Part shown: piece after piece, positions 17,437 through 26,782 of the stretch
Numbering within the stretch: position 1 is the first letter of the stretch
Layout of the letters: each line of letters opens with the position of its first letter
From: JAWPMT01 sp965242775
GTDB taxonomy: Bacteria > Bacteroidota > Bacteroidia > Cytophagales > Cyclobacteriaceae
DNA: 64,000 nt
Direction: 5' to 3'
NCBI GenBank assembly: GCA_965242775.1
Contig: CBDETI010000009.1
Location: forward strand, 1-64,000
Position numbers and translations under genes: made by a program
Notes under the pieces: generated by a model
Told to the model about the DNA's origin: nothing
What the model saw: only the letters and a program-made list of their open reading frames with translations
Database searches by the model: none

Positions 17437-19659
17437 ATGGCGTCGCAAGATCCGAAGATCATCTATACTAAAACAGACGAGGCTCCCGCCTTGGCAACGT
17501 ATTCGTTTCTCCCCATCGTACAGGCTTTTACCAAATCAGCCGGTGTAACGGTCGAAACCCGTGATATCTCATTGGCCGGACGTGTACTGTCTCAATTTCC
17601 TGAGCGACTAACGACTGAGCAGCGAGTGGGTGATCATTTGGCAGAACTGGGCAAATTGGCCAAAACTCCGGAGGCTAATATTATCAAGCTTCCAAACATC
17701 AGCGCTTCTATCCCCCAATTGCAGGCCACTATCAAAGAACTGCAAGGCCAAGGTTACGACCTGCCTGACTATCCCACTGACCCCCAAACTGATGAGGAAA
17801 AATCGGTCAAAGAAAAATATGACGCAGTAAAAGGTAGTGCAGTCAATCCGGTCCTACGTGAAGGAAACTCCGATCGACGGGCGCCAAAAGCAGTAAAAGA
17901 GTATGCCAGAAAACACCCCCATTCCATGGGTGCCTGGGCCAAAGATTCAAAAACACACGTTGCCAGTATGACTGGGGGCGACTTCTATGGCAGTGAAAAG
18001 TCTACGACCATGGAAAGCGCTACCTCCGCTTCTATTGTTTTCACACCGACAGACGGAGGTACAAAAACCTTAAAGAAAGGCATAGCACTCCAAGCAGGAG
18101 AAGTGATCGATTGCTCCGTAATGAACATGACTAGTTTGAAGACCTTTCTCAGCGAGCAAGTCGAGGATGCCAAAAATCAGGGAGTGCTTTTTTCACTACA
18201 TATGAAGGCCACCATGATGAAGGTTTCTGACCCCATCATATTTGGTGCGGCGGTCTCTGTTTTTTATAAAGAAATATTTGAAAAATACGATGAGCTGTTT
18301 GCCGAACTAGGCGTAAACCCAAACAACGGAGTAGGGGACATATACGCGAAAATCGCAGGACACCCGCAAGAGAGTTCTGTGAAAGCCGATATCGACGCAT
18401 TATATGGTTCTAAACCCGCCATGGCGATGGTCAATTCGGACAAGGGGATTACCAACTTGCACGTACCCTCCGATGTGATCATTGATGCGTCCATGCCTGC
18501 GATGATCAGAACGTCGGGCCAAATGTGGAATGGTCAAGGGAACCAGCAGGATACAAAAGCCGTAATTCCGGATCGGAGCTATGCGGGTGTTTACCAGGAG
18601 GTCATAAGTTTCTGCAAGGAAAATGGCGCCTTGAACCCGGCTACCATGGGGAGTGTGCCAAACGTAGGCTTGATGGCCCAAAAGGCCGAAGAATATGGTT
18701 CTCATGACAAAACATTCCAAATGTCGGAAGCAGGCTCTGTTCGGGTGGTGGATTCTGAAGGCAATGTGCTTTTGGAACAATCAGTATCCGCCGGAGACAT
18801 TTTTCGAATGTGTCAGGTGAAGGACGCACCTATTCGCGATTGGGTTAAACTAGCTGTCAGTCGCGCACGCGCCACTGGATCTCCCGCGGTTTTCTGGCTC
18901 GATAGCAATAGAGCACATGACAGTGAGCTTATCAAAAAAGTCAATACCTATCTGCCCGATCACGATACATCAGGGCTAGATGTGAGGATACTGGCTCCGG
19001 TAGAAGCTACCCGTTTTTCACTTCAGCGCATTGTAAATGGCGACGATACTATTTCGGTGACGGGAAATGTCTTGAGGGATTACCTCACAGACCTCTTCCC
19101 GATTCTAGAGGTGGGAACCAGTGCTAAAATGCTTTCCATTGTGCCATTGATGAACGGTGGTGGATTGTTCGAAACGGGTGCCGGAGGCTCAGCTCCCAAA
19201 CACGTGCAGCAATTTGTGGAAGAAGGTTACCTCCGATGGGATTCCCTTGGAGAGTTTCTGGCACTGGCTGTGTCATTGGAGCACCTATCCAACGCATTTG
19301 ACAATCCGAGAGCAAAAGTGCTGGCGGATGCCCTGGACCAGGCAACAGGAAGATTTCTGGAAGAAAACAAGTCACCGGCAAGACGACTTGGGCAGATCGA
19401 TAACCGAGGGAGTCACTTTTATTTAGGTCTGTACTGGGCCCAGGCGTTGGCGGCTCAGACCGATGACCTTGCACTTCAATCCATATTCGAAAAAGCCGCC
19501 TCGGATCTGACTGACAATGCTGAGAAAATTGACGCTGAGTTGATTGCTTCACAGGGAGCATCTCAGGAAATCGGTGGTTATTTCCAGCCAGATGATATGA
19601 AGGCGGCTAAAGCGATGAGGCCTAGTGCCACGCTTAACGCGATCATAGACAACATTTAA
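17437..19659 (+). CDS. icd: Monomeric NADP-dependent isocitrate dehydrogenase
   Basis: The 740-residue length and sequence fit the monomeric isocitrate dehydrogenase family, not the ~420-residue dimeric one: IIYTKTDEAPALATYSFLP at the N-terminus, LPNISASIPQL near residue 87, PVLREGNSDRRAPKAVKEY near 140, SMGAW and NGGGLFETGAGGSAPKHVQQF near 575. It oxidatively decarboxylates isocitrate to 2-oxoglutarate in the TCA cycle and makes NADPH. It stands alone, about 110 bases after the HEVLH gene and before a hairpin terminator. sucD, another TCA gene, lies elsewhere in the window under its own promoter. Confidence 0.97.
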   Translation: MASQDPKIIYTKTDEAPALATYSFLPIVQAFTKSAGVTVETRDISLAGRVLSQFPERLTTEQRVGDHLAELGKLAKTPEANIIKLPNISASIPQLQATIKELQGQGYDLPDYPTDPQTDEEKSVKEKYDAVKGSAVNPVLREGNSDRRAPKAVKEYARKHPHSMGAWAKDSKTHVASMTGGDFYGSEKSTTMESATSASIVFTPTDGGTKTLKKGIALQAGEVIDCSVMNMTSLKTFLSEQVEDAKNQGVLFSLHMKATMMKVSDPIIFGAAVSVFYKEIFEKYDELFAELGVNPNNGVGDIYAKIAGHPQESSVKADIDALYGSKPAMAMVNSDKGITNLHVPSDVIIDASMPAMIRTSGQMWNGQGNQQDTKAVIPDRSYAGVYQEVISFCKENGALNPATMGSVPNVGLMAQKAEEYGSHDKTFQMSEAGSVRVVDSEGNVLLEQSVSAGDIFRMCQVKDAPIRDWVKLAVSRARATGSPAVFWLDSNRAHDSELIKKVNTYLPDHDTSGLDVRILAPVEATRFSLQRIVNGDDTISVTGNVLRDYLTDLFPILEVGTSAKMLSIVPLMNGGGLFETGAGGSAPKHVQQFVEEGYLRWDSLGEFLALAVSLEHLSNAFDNPRAKVLADALDQATGRFLEENKSPARRLGQIDNRGSHFYLGLYWAQALAAQTDDLALQSIFEKAASDLTDNAEKIDAELIASQGASQEIGGYFQPDDMKAAKAMRPSATLNAIIDNI

Positions 19660-19668
19660 GTAGGTGAG

Positions 19669-19690
19669 CAGGTGGCCTATTCGCCACCTG
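19669..19690. terminator. Hairpin between convergent icd and isomerase-like genes
   Basis: CAGGTGGC (19669-19676), six-base loop, GCCACCTG (19683-19690): a perfect 8-bp GC-rich stem 10 bases after the icd stop. The following GTTCTATTT is only moderately T-rich. Likely a shared bidirectional terminator. Confidence 0.6.
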
Positions 19691-19697
19691 GTTCTAT

Positions 19698-20564
19698 TTA
19701 CACATCACAAATTTCTACGGCTTTTTTCAGCGAGTCCAACGGTCTCTCGGAGCTAGGGATAAACTCCTGAGCTACGTGGCCTTCAAAGCCCGTGTCATAA
19801 ATAGCCTCCATGATGGCCTTGTAGTTCAATTCCTGCGTTTCATCGATTTCATTGCGCCCTGGAACACCCCCGGTGTGATAGTGGGCGATATACTTTTGGT
19901 TTTTTCTGATGGTGTCGATGATGTCCCCCTCCATGATTTGCATGTGGTAAATGTCGTAGAGCAACTTGAAACTGTCCTGACCAAGTTTCTCACACAAGGC
20001 CACACCCCAAGAGGTATGATCACATTGGTAATCTACATGGCCGCCCGCCTTGGAATTGAGTAATTCCATGCAGATTGTTATGTTGTGCTGCTTGGCAATT
20101 GCCAGTACTGGCTCCAACCCCATAGCACAATTTTCCAGGCCCAGATCGTCGCTGATACCGTTGCGATTTCCAGAGAAACAAATGACATTTTTTAACCCAG
20201 CATCCGCAGCCTTTGGTATGATGTCTTTATAGTCGTTCAGCAATTGTGCATGATATTGCGGGTCGTTGAAACCCTTGGTGATATGCAGGGGACTGCCATT
20301 ACTCATGGCACAGGTTAGGCCATATTTGCTGACGGTTGCCCATTGGTCAGGATCCAGTAGCTCCACCGATTCAATGCCATACTCCTGCGCTGCCTCGCAC
20401 ATTTCTTCTAACGTCTGATTCGGATAAGGCCACTTGCATACGGAATGGTTGATTTTAGCGCCTTTTGGTCTGGTTGTCGCTGTTGAAGCGGACAGGTGAG
20501 GAGCTAGGAACGGTAGGGCACTACCTAAGGCAATTTTTTTCAACGCTTGCTTTCGAGAGATCAT
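19698..20564 (-). CDS. Exported sugar-phosphate isomerase/epimerase-like TIM-barrel protein
   Basis: A 288-residue protein with the xylose-isomerase-like TIM-barrel pattern, closest in look to hydroxypyruvate-isomerase-type proteins: ICMELLNSKAGGHVDYQCD, LLYDIYHMQIMEGD and HVAQEFIP carry the acidic and His residues that bind metal in the family. The N-terminus (SRKQALKKIALGSALPFLAP) looks like an export signal of the Tat-like kind found on many Bacteroidota homologues, though it has RK rather than RR. It is divergent from the GMC oxidoreductase pair and may work with it on sugar-derived substrates. Exact reaction unknown. Confidence 0.82.
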   Translation of the reverse strand: MISRKQALKKIALGSALPFLAPHLSASTATTRPKGAKINHSVCKWPYPNQTLEEMCEAAQEYGIESVELLDPDQWATVSKYGLTCAMSNGSPLHITKGFNDPQYHAQLLNDYKDIIPKAADAGLKNVICFSGNRNGISDDLGLENCAMGLEPVLAIAKQHNITICMELLNSKAGGHVDYQCDHTSWGVALCEKLGQDSFKLLYDIYHMQIMEGDIIDTIRKNQKYIAHYHTGGVPGRNEIDETQELNYKAIMEAIYDTGFEGHVAQEFIPSSERPLDSLKKAVEICDV

Positions 20565-20756
20565 GACAACAGGTCGTTAGGATTTATAAAATTTACTAAT
20601 CGGTTTTCGTAATTATAGTTCTTTTGAAAATGAAAACGATTTCAAAATCAATTTAGGAAAAATAGCGCCATTTGATTAGCAATTATTTTATAGATTGACC
20701 GGCCGTAAATTGATTATTTGGTCACGGAGTTGTGAAGAATCTAAAATATTGAAGGA

Positions 20757-22457
20757 ATGAACTTAAATACAAGAGCCAAGGCACAGCAGACCTACGACGC
20801 CATAGTAGTGGGGACTGGAATAAGTGGAGGCTGGGCTGCCAAAGAGTTGACGGAGAAAGGTCTGAAGACGCTTGTGTTGGAAAGGGGTCGCATGGTAGAA
20901 CATCGCAAAGACTACCCGACAATGAATACACCTCCGTGGGAACTACCACATGGGGATAGAATATCCGCTGAAGAAGCCAAGGACTATGAGAAGCAAATGC
21001 GGACCGGGTACACCGTTCGGGAGTCCACCAAACATTGGTGGGTCAAAGATACGGAGCATCCTTACTCGGAGGTAAAGCGATTTGATTGGATGCGAGGATA
21101 CCATGTAGGTGGGAGGTCACTGATGTGGGGCCGACAAAGTTACCGGCTTAGTGAAATGGATTTTACGGCCAACGCTAAGGAAGGTATTGCAGTCGACTGG
21201 CCGATTAGATATAAGGACCTTGCTCCATGGTACGATTACGTAGAGTCTCACATTGGCGTCAGTGGCCAGAATGAGGGGCTATCGCAACTTCCAGATGGAA
21301 AATTCCTTCCACCAATGGATTTTACCTGCCTTGAGAAGCATGTGAAAGATTCCATCGCGTCAAATTACAAAGACCGAATAATGACCATTGGGCGGGCAGC
21401 TAACCTCACGCAGGACCACAATGGCCGCCAAAGGTGCCATTTTCGAAATATGTGTATCAGAGGTTGTCCTTTTGGCGGTTATTTCAGCTCCCAAAGCTCC
21501 ACACTCCCGGCTGCAGTTGCCACAGGAAATATGACTCTCCGTCCCAACTCAGTGGTGACGGAAGTGATCTACGATCCTGAAACACGGAAAGCTTCCGGGG
21601 TGAGAATACTCGATGCGGAGACTGGCGAGACACAGGAGTTTTTCGCAAAGATCATTTTCCTCAATGCCTCGGCGCTCGGATCTACCTGGATTCTTATGAA
21701 TTCCAAAAGCGAGTACCACCCCAATGGTATGGGCAATGCTTCAGGCGAATTGGGCCACAACCTCATGGATCATCACTTTCGAGTAGGTGCTTCGGGAGAA
21801 TATGATGGCTTTGAAGATCAATATTATTATGGTCGAAGGCCCAATGGTATTTACATTCCTAGATTCCGGAATGTAGGCAAACAGGATCAGGAATTCCTTC
21901 GAGGTTATGGTTACCAGGGAGGTGCCGGTAGGAATGGCTGGCAGTCAGCTGTCGCCGAATTGGGAGTTGGCCCGGAGCTGAAAGAGCAAATCACAACACC
22001 GGGTAAATGGAGAATGGGGCTTGGGGGTTTTGGAGAGTGTTTGCCCTATCATGAAAATAAAGTTGAATTGGACGATACACAACTGGACAAGCATGGGTTA
22101 CCCACATTCAAAATAGACTGTGAATTCAAGGAAAATGAAATGCTCATGCGTGAGGATATGAAAACGCAGGCTGCTGAAATGTTGGATAATGCGGGATTGA
22201 AAAATATCAACATGTTCGATAGCATAGGTGGCCCTGGATTGGGGATACATGAGATGGGTACTGCCAGAATGGGAAGAGACCCCAAAACATCCGTGTTGAA
22301 TAAGTGGAATCAAGTGCATGAAGTGAAAAATGTGTTTGTAACAGACGGAGCAGCAATGACCTCCTCTGCCTGCCAAAACCCATCACTTACCTATATGGCA
22401 TTGACAGCACGCGCCGCCAACTATGCCGCGGAGCAATTGAAAAAGAGAAACCTTTAA
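20757..22457 (+). CDS. GMC-family FAD oxidoreductase (gluconate dehydrogenase large-subunit type)
   Basis: A 566-residue flavoprotein. The FAD-binding motif is at residues 15-35 (YDAIVVGTGISGGWAAKEL), followed by the GMC signature region (HVGGRSLMWGRQSYRLSEMDF) and the C-terminal catalytic block (HEMGTARMGRDPKTSVLNKW, then VTDGAAMTSSACQNPSLTYMA). The cysteine-rich CHFRNMCIRGCPFGG motif is typical of the membrane-bound gluconate/sugar dehydrogenase branch. It probably oxidises a sugar or sugar acid. The partner small subunit follows 11 bases downstream; together they form a two-gene operon ending at a strong terminator. Confidence 0.92.
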   Translation: MNLNTRAKAQQTYDAIVVGTGISGGWAAKELTEKGLKTLVLERGRMVEHRKDYPTMNTPPWELPHGDRISAEEAKDYEKQMRTGYTVRESTKHWWVKDTEHPYSEVKRFDWMRGYHVGGRSLMWGRQSYRLSEMDFTANAKEGIAVDWPIRYKDLAPWYDYVESHIGVSGQNEGLSQLPDGKFLPPMDFTCLEKHVKDSIASNYKDRIMTIGRAANLTQDHNGRQRCHFRNMCIRGCPFGGYFSSQSSTLPAAVATGNMTLRPNSVVTEVIYDPETRKASGVRILDAETGETQEFFAKIIFLNASALGSTWILMNSKSEYHPNGMGNASGELGHNLMDHHFRVGASGEYDGFEDQYYYGRRPNGIYIPRFRNVGKQDQEFLRGYGYQGGAGRNGWQSAVAELGVGPELKEQITTPGKWRMGLGGFGECLPYHENKVELDDTQLDKHGLPTFKIDCEFKENEMLMREDMKTQAAEMLDNAGLKNINMFDSIGGPGLGIHEMGTARMGRDPKTSVLNKWNQVHEVKNVFVTDGAAMTSSACQNPSLTYMALTARAANYAAEQLKKRNL

Positions 22458-22468
22458 TATTTAAAGAG

Positions 22469-23044
22469 ATGGCAATTAATAGAAGAGAAGCGATCAAGCA
22501 AGCAGCTTATTTCATGGGTGGCACCATTTCAGCTCCGGCAATATTGGGGGTTTTGAATGGATGTGCACCAAGTGCGAAACCTAACTGGACACCTTCTTTT
22601 TTTACCGAGGAGCAGGCATTGACGATCATGGAACTTGCCGAGGCTATCTTACCGGCCACAGACACCCTCGGGGCCAAGGATCTGGGTGTTCCCAAATTCA
22701 TTGAGGAGATGGTCAGTGTGGTATATAAGCAAGAAGACAAAGATAAATTTATGGCCGGTCTGGAAGCTTTCATGACTGAAAACGAGAAATTCTACAGTTT
22801 GGAGAAGGCTGAGCGCGACGCCATTGTGAAGGAGAAAAATGCCTTCATCACAAATCCTGACAATCGAGCAGCATGGGGTCAAAACCCTCCGCTTTTCTGG
22901 CGGGTGAAGGAACTGACCTTGCTGGGTTACTTTACGACCGAGTACGGTGCCTCTACGATCTTGCAATATCAGCTTGTGCCGGCACAGTGGAATGGATGTG
23001 TTCCGCTTTCGGAAGCCGGTGAAGGTAAAACCTATGCTGTATAG
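22469..23044 (+). CDS. Gluconate 2-dehydrogenase subunit 3 family protein
   Basis: A 191-residue protein with a Tat-type signal (NRREAIKQAAYFMGG) and a possible lipobox (VLNGC). The mature part has the family pattern (FFTEEQALTIMELAEAILP, then FWRVKELTLLGYFTTEYG). In characterised systems the small subunit accompanies the FAD subunit through the Tat pathway and helps pass electrons to the respiratory chain. It follows the GMC gene by 11 bases, which supports this partnership. The substrate of this pair is not known. Confidence 0.92.
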   Translation: MAINRREAIKQAAYFMGGTISAPAILGVLNGCAPSAKPNWTPSFFTEEQALTIMELAEAILPATDTLGAKDLGVPKFIEEMVSVVYKQEDKDKFMAGLEAFMTENEKFYSLEKAERDAIVKEKNAFITNPDNRAAWGQNPPLFWRVKELTLLGYFTTEYGASTILQYQLVPAQWNGCVPLSEAGEGKTYAV

Positions 23045-23071
23045 ACTAGTTTAAGAATGTTTGAAGAAGTG

Positions 23072-23099
23072 AAAGGCCGGTTGATCCCCGGCCTTTTTT
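23072..23099 (+). terminator. Rho-independent terminator of the GMC operon
   Basis: AAAGGCCGG, a short loop and CCGGCCTTT followed by TTTT: a perfect 9-bp stem with T-run, 28 bases after the small-subunit stop. Confidence 0.88.
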
Positions 23100-23152
23100 A
23101 TGATAGATTCCTTAAAGAAATATTTACCCGGAGCAGTTGATCAATTCAACAT

Positions 23153-24751
23153 TCAGACACTTACGGCCATTTTCTTCTCCAGATACTCATCGTAAGTGCT
23201 AAGTGTGTCCACGAAACCGTCCGGACGAAGTTCAAGGACCCTATCGGCCACTGTTTGAGTGAAAGTGTGATCGTGAGAAGTAAAAAGGACTGTTCCAGGA
23301 TAGGCCTTCAGTGAATTGTTGAAAGCAGTGATCGATTCCAGGTCAAGATGATTCGTAGGTTCGTCCAGTATCAGCAGGTTGGCCTCCTGAAGCATCATAC
23401 GAGCGATCATGCATCGTACTTTTTCTCCTCCTGAAAGTACATTACTCTTTTTGAGCGTTTCCTGCCCGGAAAAGAGCATTTTTCCGAGGAATCCCCTGAT
23501 AAATACTTCATCTTTTTCACCAGGCGCGTATTGACGGAGCCAATCTATAAGATTGAGGTCGCCGCTGAAGTACTGTGCATTTTCGTTTGGCAAATAAGCG
23601 GAAGTAATCGTTTGGCCCAATTTGTAAGATCCGCTGGTGGCGGCAATTTCTCCGGTAATTATTCGAAAAAATGAAGTGACCGCCAGGCTGTCATCAGAGA
23701 CTACCGCAATCTTGTCACCTCGGTTCACAAAAAGATCAAGGTCTTTAAAAAGTGTTTTCCCGTCAATATCAAATCCCAATTGGCTGGTTTCCAGAATCTG
23801 GTCACCAGCGACCCTGGATTGATTGAAAATAATAGCAGGGTATTTTCTGTTCGAGGGACGGATTTCCTCAACATTGATCTTATCCAGCAGTTTTTTGCGA
23901 CTGGTAGCTTGCTTTGATTTGGCAGCATTTGCGCTGAAACGTGCTATGAACTCTTGCAACTCTTTCTTTTTCTCCTCGGCTTTTTTGTTAGCCGAAGCTC
24001 GTTGACTCAGCGCCAATTGACTCGATTCATACCAAAATGAGTAGTTGCCGGTATACATTTTGATCTCGCCAAAATCTATGTCCGCAGTATGCGTGCAAAC
24101 AGTGTCCAGGAAGTGTCGGTCGTGAGAGACTACAATGAGTGTGTTTTTAAACTCTAGTAGATGATCCTCTAACCACGAAATGGTTTGTATATCCAGATCA
24201 TTCGTAGGCTCATCTAAAATTAAAATATCGGGATTTCCGAAAAGAGCCTGAGCCAGCAGGACCCTCACTTTTTGAGAACCGCTCAGAGCTGAAACAAGCT
24301 TTTGATGATCAGATTCGGCGATTCCCAGCCCGCTGAGTAAACTGGCAGCGTCTGATTCGGCATTCCAACCATCCATGTCCGCGAATTGCTCTTCCAGTTC
24401 TGAAGCGCGGTGGCCATCTGCTTCGGAAAAATCAGGCTTGGCGTAAATGGCATCCTTTTCTTTCATGATCTGCCAAAGTTCCTTATGACCCTGTATTACC
24501 GTATCAAGCACGGGAACTTCGTCGTATTCAAAGTGATTTTGCTTGAGCACGGCTATTCTTTTACCGGGCTCTACTTTGACTGACCCGGAATTAGGAGCTA
24601 TTTCACCCGAGAGAATTTTCAAAAATGTGGACTTCCCGGCGCCATTGGCACCAATTATCCCATAGCAATTTCCAGCTGTGAAATTGATGTTTACTTCATC
24701 AAATAAGACTCTTTTACCGTATTGAAGGGTCACATTCTGAGTGGCGATCAT
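23153..24751 (-). CDS. ABC-F ATPase, YbiT-like, with degenerate second Walker A
   Basis: A 532-residue soluble ABC-F protein with two nucleotide-binding domains. The first has Walker A (GANGAGKST, ~36-44), signature LSGSQKVRVL and Walker B LILDEPTNDLD; the second has LSGGEKVRCMIARMML and LLILDEPTNHLD. The interdomain linker is charged helix (KKAEEKKKELQEFIARFS). ABC-F proteins act on the ribosome in translation control or antibiotic protection; this length and motif set fit the YbiT group. Oddly, the second Walker A reads VVSDDSLAVTSFFRI and lacks the Gly-Lys-Ser/Thr core, so only one site should hydrolyse ATP normally. Confidence 0.9.
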   Translation of the reverse strand: MIATQNVTLQYGKRVLFDEVNINFTAGNCYGIIGANGAGKSTFLKILSGEIAPNSGSVKVEPGKRIAVLKQNHFEYDEVPVLDTVIQGHKELWQIMKEKDAIYAKPDFSEADGHRASELEEQFADMDGWNAESDAASLLSGLGIAESDHQKLVSALSGSQKVRVLLAQALFGNPDILILDEPTNDLDIQTISWLEDHLLEFKNTLIVVSHDRHFLDTVCTHTADIDFGEIKMYTGNYSFWYESSQLALSQRASANKKAEEKKKELQEFIARFSANAAKSKQATSRKKLLDKINVEEIRPSNRKYPAIIFNQSRVAGDQILETSQLGFDIDGKTLFKDLDLFVNRGDKIAVVSDDSLAVTSFFRIITGEIAATSGSYKLGQTITSAYLPNENAQYFSGDLNLIDWLRQYAPGEKDEVFIRGFLGKMLFSGQETLKKSNVLSGGEKVRCMIARMMLQEANLLILDEPTNHLDLESITAFNNSLKAYPGTVLFTSHDHTFTQTVADRVLELRPDGFVDTLSTYDEYLEKKMAVSV

Positions 24752-24861
24752 GGTGCTTGATTTTTTGAAATCGCGAAGGTAGGAGTTTTAGTTACTTTAG
24801 TCACTAGTCTGTCCATATTAAGCGCAATAAATGGTCGCTAGTTTTTGAAACCTATTAGCTT

Positions 24862-25257
24862 ATGAACCTCAAAATATTGCCTCGCAAACTCCTTTTGGTA
24901 GACGGCATTGGCGCTTTACTTTCTGCATTTCTTCTGAGTGTTGTTTTGATCCGGTTTCAGTCCGCAGTTGGAATGCCGCCTTCAGTATTGCGGTTTTTAG
25001 CTACATGGCCGGTATTTTTCGCAGGTGTTGATCTTATTGGCTACTTCAGGAAGAAGCCGGAGCCGAGGATTTTTCTTCGGATAATAGCGATCTGTAACTT
25101 GGCCTATTGTGGGATTTCCTCAGCACTTTTGTATCATCATGCTGCAGAATTGACCGCATTAGGTTGGACATATTTTGTGTTAGAATTACTGATTGTTCTT
25201 TTGTTGGCGTTGATGGAATGGAGGGTGGCCAGCCAGTATTCAAACCCGCCGGAGTAA
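24862..25257 (+). CDS. Small membrane protein of unknown function
   Basis: A 131-residue protein with about four hydrophobic helices: around residues 12-31, 43-60, 73-89 and 98-118. The start ATG 24862 is preceded by a possible promoter-like TAGTTTTTG. No family is recognised. It is divergent from the ABC-F gene and lies upstream of the HAD gene. Confidence 0.65.
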   Translation: MNLKILPRKLLLVDGIGALLSAFLLSVVLIRFQSAVGMPPSVLRFLATWPVFFAGVDLIGYFRKKPEPRIFLRIIAICNLAYCGISSALLYHHAAELTALGWTYFVLELLIVLLLALMEWRVASQYSNPPE

Positions 25258-25338
25258 AAGTTTGCCTTTCTGATAGTCACCAAATGGCACTATGAACCAG
25301 TTTTTTTGGTTATTAAGATCTACATCTTGAAAACAAAT

Positions 25339-26022
25339 ATGGAAACCGGTAGACCTAAGATTTTATTTTTTGATGTGAACGAAACATTGCTTGACCTAAC
25401 CACGATGAAAGCGGGCGTTGGGGAGGCGCTAGGCGGTAGAAAAGAATTGTTGCCGCTCTGGTTTACCACCATGCTACATCATTCCCTTGTCACAACCGTC
25501 GCCGGGCAGTATGCAGATTTTGGGTCAATCGGTGCTGCCACTTTGAGAATGGTAGCGCGAAATCACGATATTTCATTGACGGAAGACGAAGCGAAGAAAG
25601 CTATTATTGGGCCACTAACTTCTTTGCCAGCACACCACGAAGTGAAGGAAGCATTGACAAAACTTCGGGGCGCAGGTTATACCCTGGTATCTTTCACCAA
25701 TTCCTCCAACAAAGGGGTGGAGACGCAGTTCCGAAATGCAGGTTTGACCTCCTATTTTGACCGCCGGCTTAGTGTTGAGGATGTGGGTAAATACAAACCC
25801 CACTCAGATGCATACCGCTGGGCAGTCAAACAGATGAAGATACAACCCTCGGAGGCTTTGATGATTGCCGCTCACGGTTGGGATGTCGCAGGTGCCATGT
25901 GGGCGGGTTTACGGGCCGCATTCGTTGCTCGGCCTGGTGCTCAGTTATACCCACTGGCTCCGTTACCTGAGGCGACCGGTAGCGATTTGCTGGAAGTTGC
26001 GGACTATTTGCTAGGCTTGTAA
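25339..26022 (+). CDS. Haloacid dehalogenase type II (HAD hydrolase)
   Basis: A 227-residue HAD-superfamily enzyme with nucleophile Asp in ILFFDVNETLLDL near residue 11, motif II in LVSFTNSSNKGVETQF, Lys in EDVGKYKPHSDAY and the motif after it (MIAAHGWDVAGAMWAGLRAAFV), which are arranged as in L-2-haloacid dehalogenases. Those enzymes hydrolyse 2-haloalkanoic acids to hydroxy acids; phosphatase activity is the alternative. The frame is open from 25306, but ATG 25339 gives the normal N-terminus. Confidence 0.88.
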   Translation: METGRPKILFFDVNETLLDLTTMKAGVGEALGGRKELLPLWFTTMLHHSLVTTVAGQYADFGSIGAATLRMVARNHDISLTEDEAKKAIIGPLTSLPAHHEVKEALTKLRGAGYTLVSFTNSSNKGVETQFRNAGLTSYFDRRLSVEDVGKYKPHSDAYRWAVKQMKIQPSEALMIAAHGWDVAGAMWAGLRAAFVARPGAQLYPLAPLPEATGSDLLEVADYLLGL

Positions 26023-26036
26023 CTCAGATCACGCCT

Positions 26037-26465
26037 TTACTTTACTAAAGCTGAAATTCTCTTTGCGTGTTTGGGTGCCTGAACTTCCAGCAGAATGCGT
26101 TTTGAACCAATTATTTTGTCCGGATCATCAAAGCTCATCCATTCCAGAAGAACTTCATTTTGACCATCCTTCTCAAAGCAATGACGTGCTAATTTTCCAT
26201 AACTGGCTATGCCATCCGGGAATGTCCAACGAATTAATTCCTTGTCGTTTACTTCCATGAAGGTTGAGACTTCCATGAAATCACAATTCTTGACAATTAA
26301 ATGCTGGTTGCTTTGGTTTCCTACAATGCCGAAGCTTGATAGCAGCAGACAACAAGCCATTGAGAAAACCAGATAGTTTTTTTGCGCTGACCTTAAGCTT
26401 ATTCGGTTAGCTATTGCCATAATATTATCTATCATTCGTAGGATGGTGATTTTTGGATCTTGCAT
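26037..26465 (-). CDS. Hypothetical membrane-anchored or exported protein
   Basis: A 142-residue protein with a basic N-terminus and one hydrophobic segment (residues 31-49, FSMACCLLLSSFGIVG), then a soluble part (NQHLIVKNCDFMEVSTF onward). No family recognised. ATG 26465 fits a perfect -7 element (TACATTTG, minus strand 26489-26482); a start at 26420 (MAIANR) would make a more ordinary signal peptide. Convergent with the HAD gene, 14 bases apart. Confidence 0.6.
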   Translation of the reverse strand: MQDPKITILRMIDNIMAIANRISLRSAQKNYLVFSMACCLLLSSFGIVGNQSNQHLIVKNCDFMEVSTFMEVNDKELIRWTFPDGIASYGKLARHCFEKDGQNEVLLEWMSFDDPDKIIGSKRILLEVQAPKHAKRISALVK

Positions 26466-26481
26466 GTCTATAACTTTCCCT

Positions 26482-26516
26482 CAAATGTAGACTTGCCGGT
26501 CGCTGGAGATAGCGAC
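26482..26516 (-). promoter_or_regulatory. Promoter -7 element with overlapping inverted repeat
   Basis: TACATTTG (minus strand, 26489-26482) matches TAnnTTTG exactly, 17 bases before ATG 26465; no TTG is present at the -33 position. Instead a perfect inverted repeat GTCGCT-GGAGAT-AGCGAC (26499-26516) covers that area and could be an operator. The rest of the gap to 26782 holds only a short hairpin (GCTGTT/AACAGC, 26561-26581) and an AACCGGTT palindrome; no gene was seen. Confidence 0.4.
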
Positions 26517-26782
26517 TATTAGTTGAGTAAATAGTGTAGTCCGATGAACGATACTTTTTTGCTGTTCTATCGACAAACAGCACGGTAGTTTGCTACGTTT
26601 TCATAAATCAATTAAAAGTTGCGGTCCCTCAGGATCACCAATTTGGAACCTCGCCAACCGGTTTAAGAGGCGGGTTTTGCGCTAAAAAGGAACGCATACC
26701 GTATACGCACGCATCTTGTCACCACTTTGCCAACATCCGATTTGCTCCGCCGTAATTATGTCGAAAACAAAATTCCAAAATC

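Noticed and set aside
17437..19659. icd as third gene of the giant-protein system
   Set aside because: The protein is a clear monomeric isocitrate dehydrogenase, and 109 bases separate it from the HEVLH gene.
26550..26581. Terminator-like hairpin near a T run
   Set aside because: The T run precedes the stem on the plus strand, so neither strand has hairpin followed by T.
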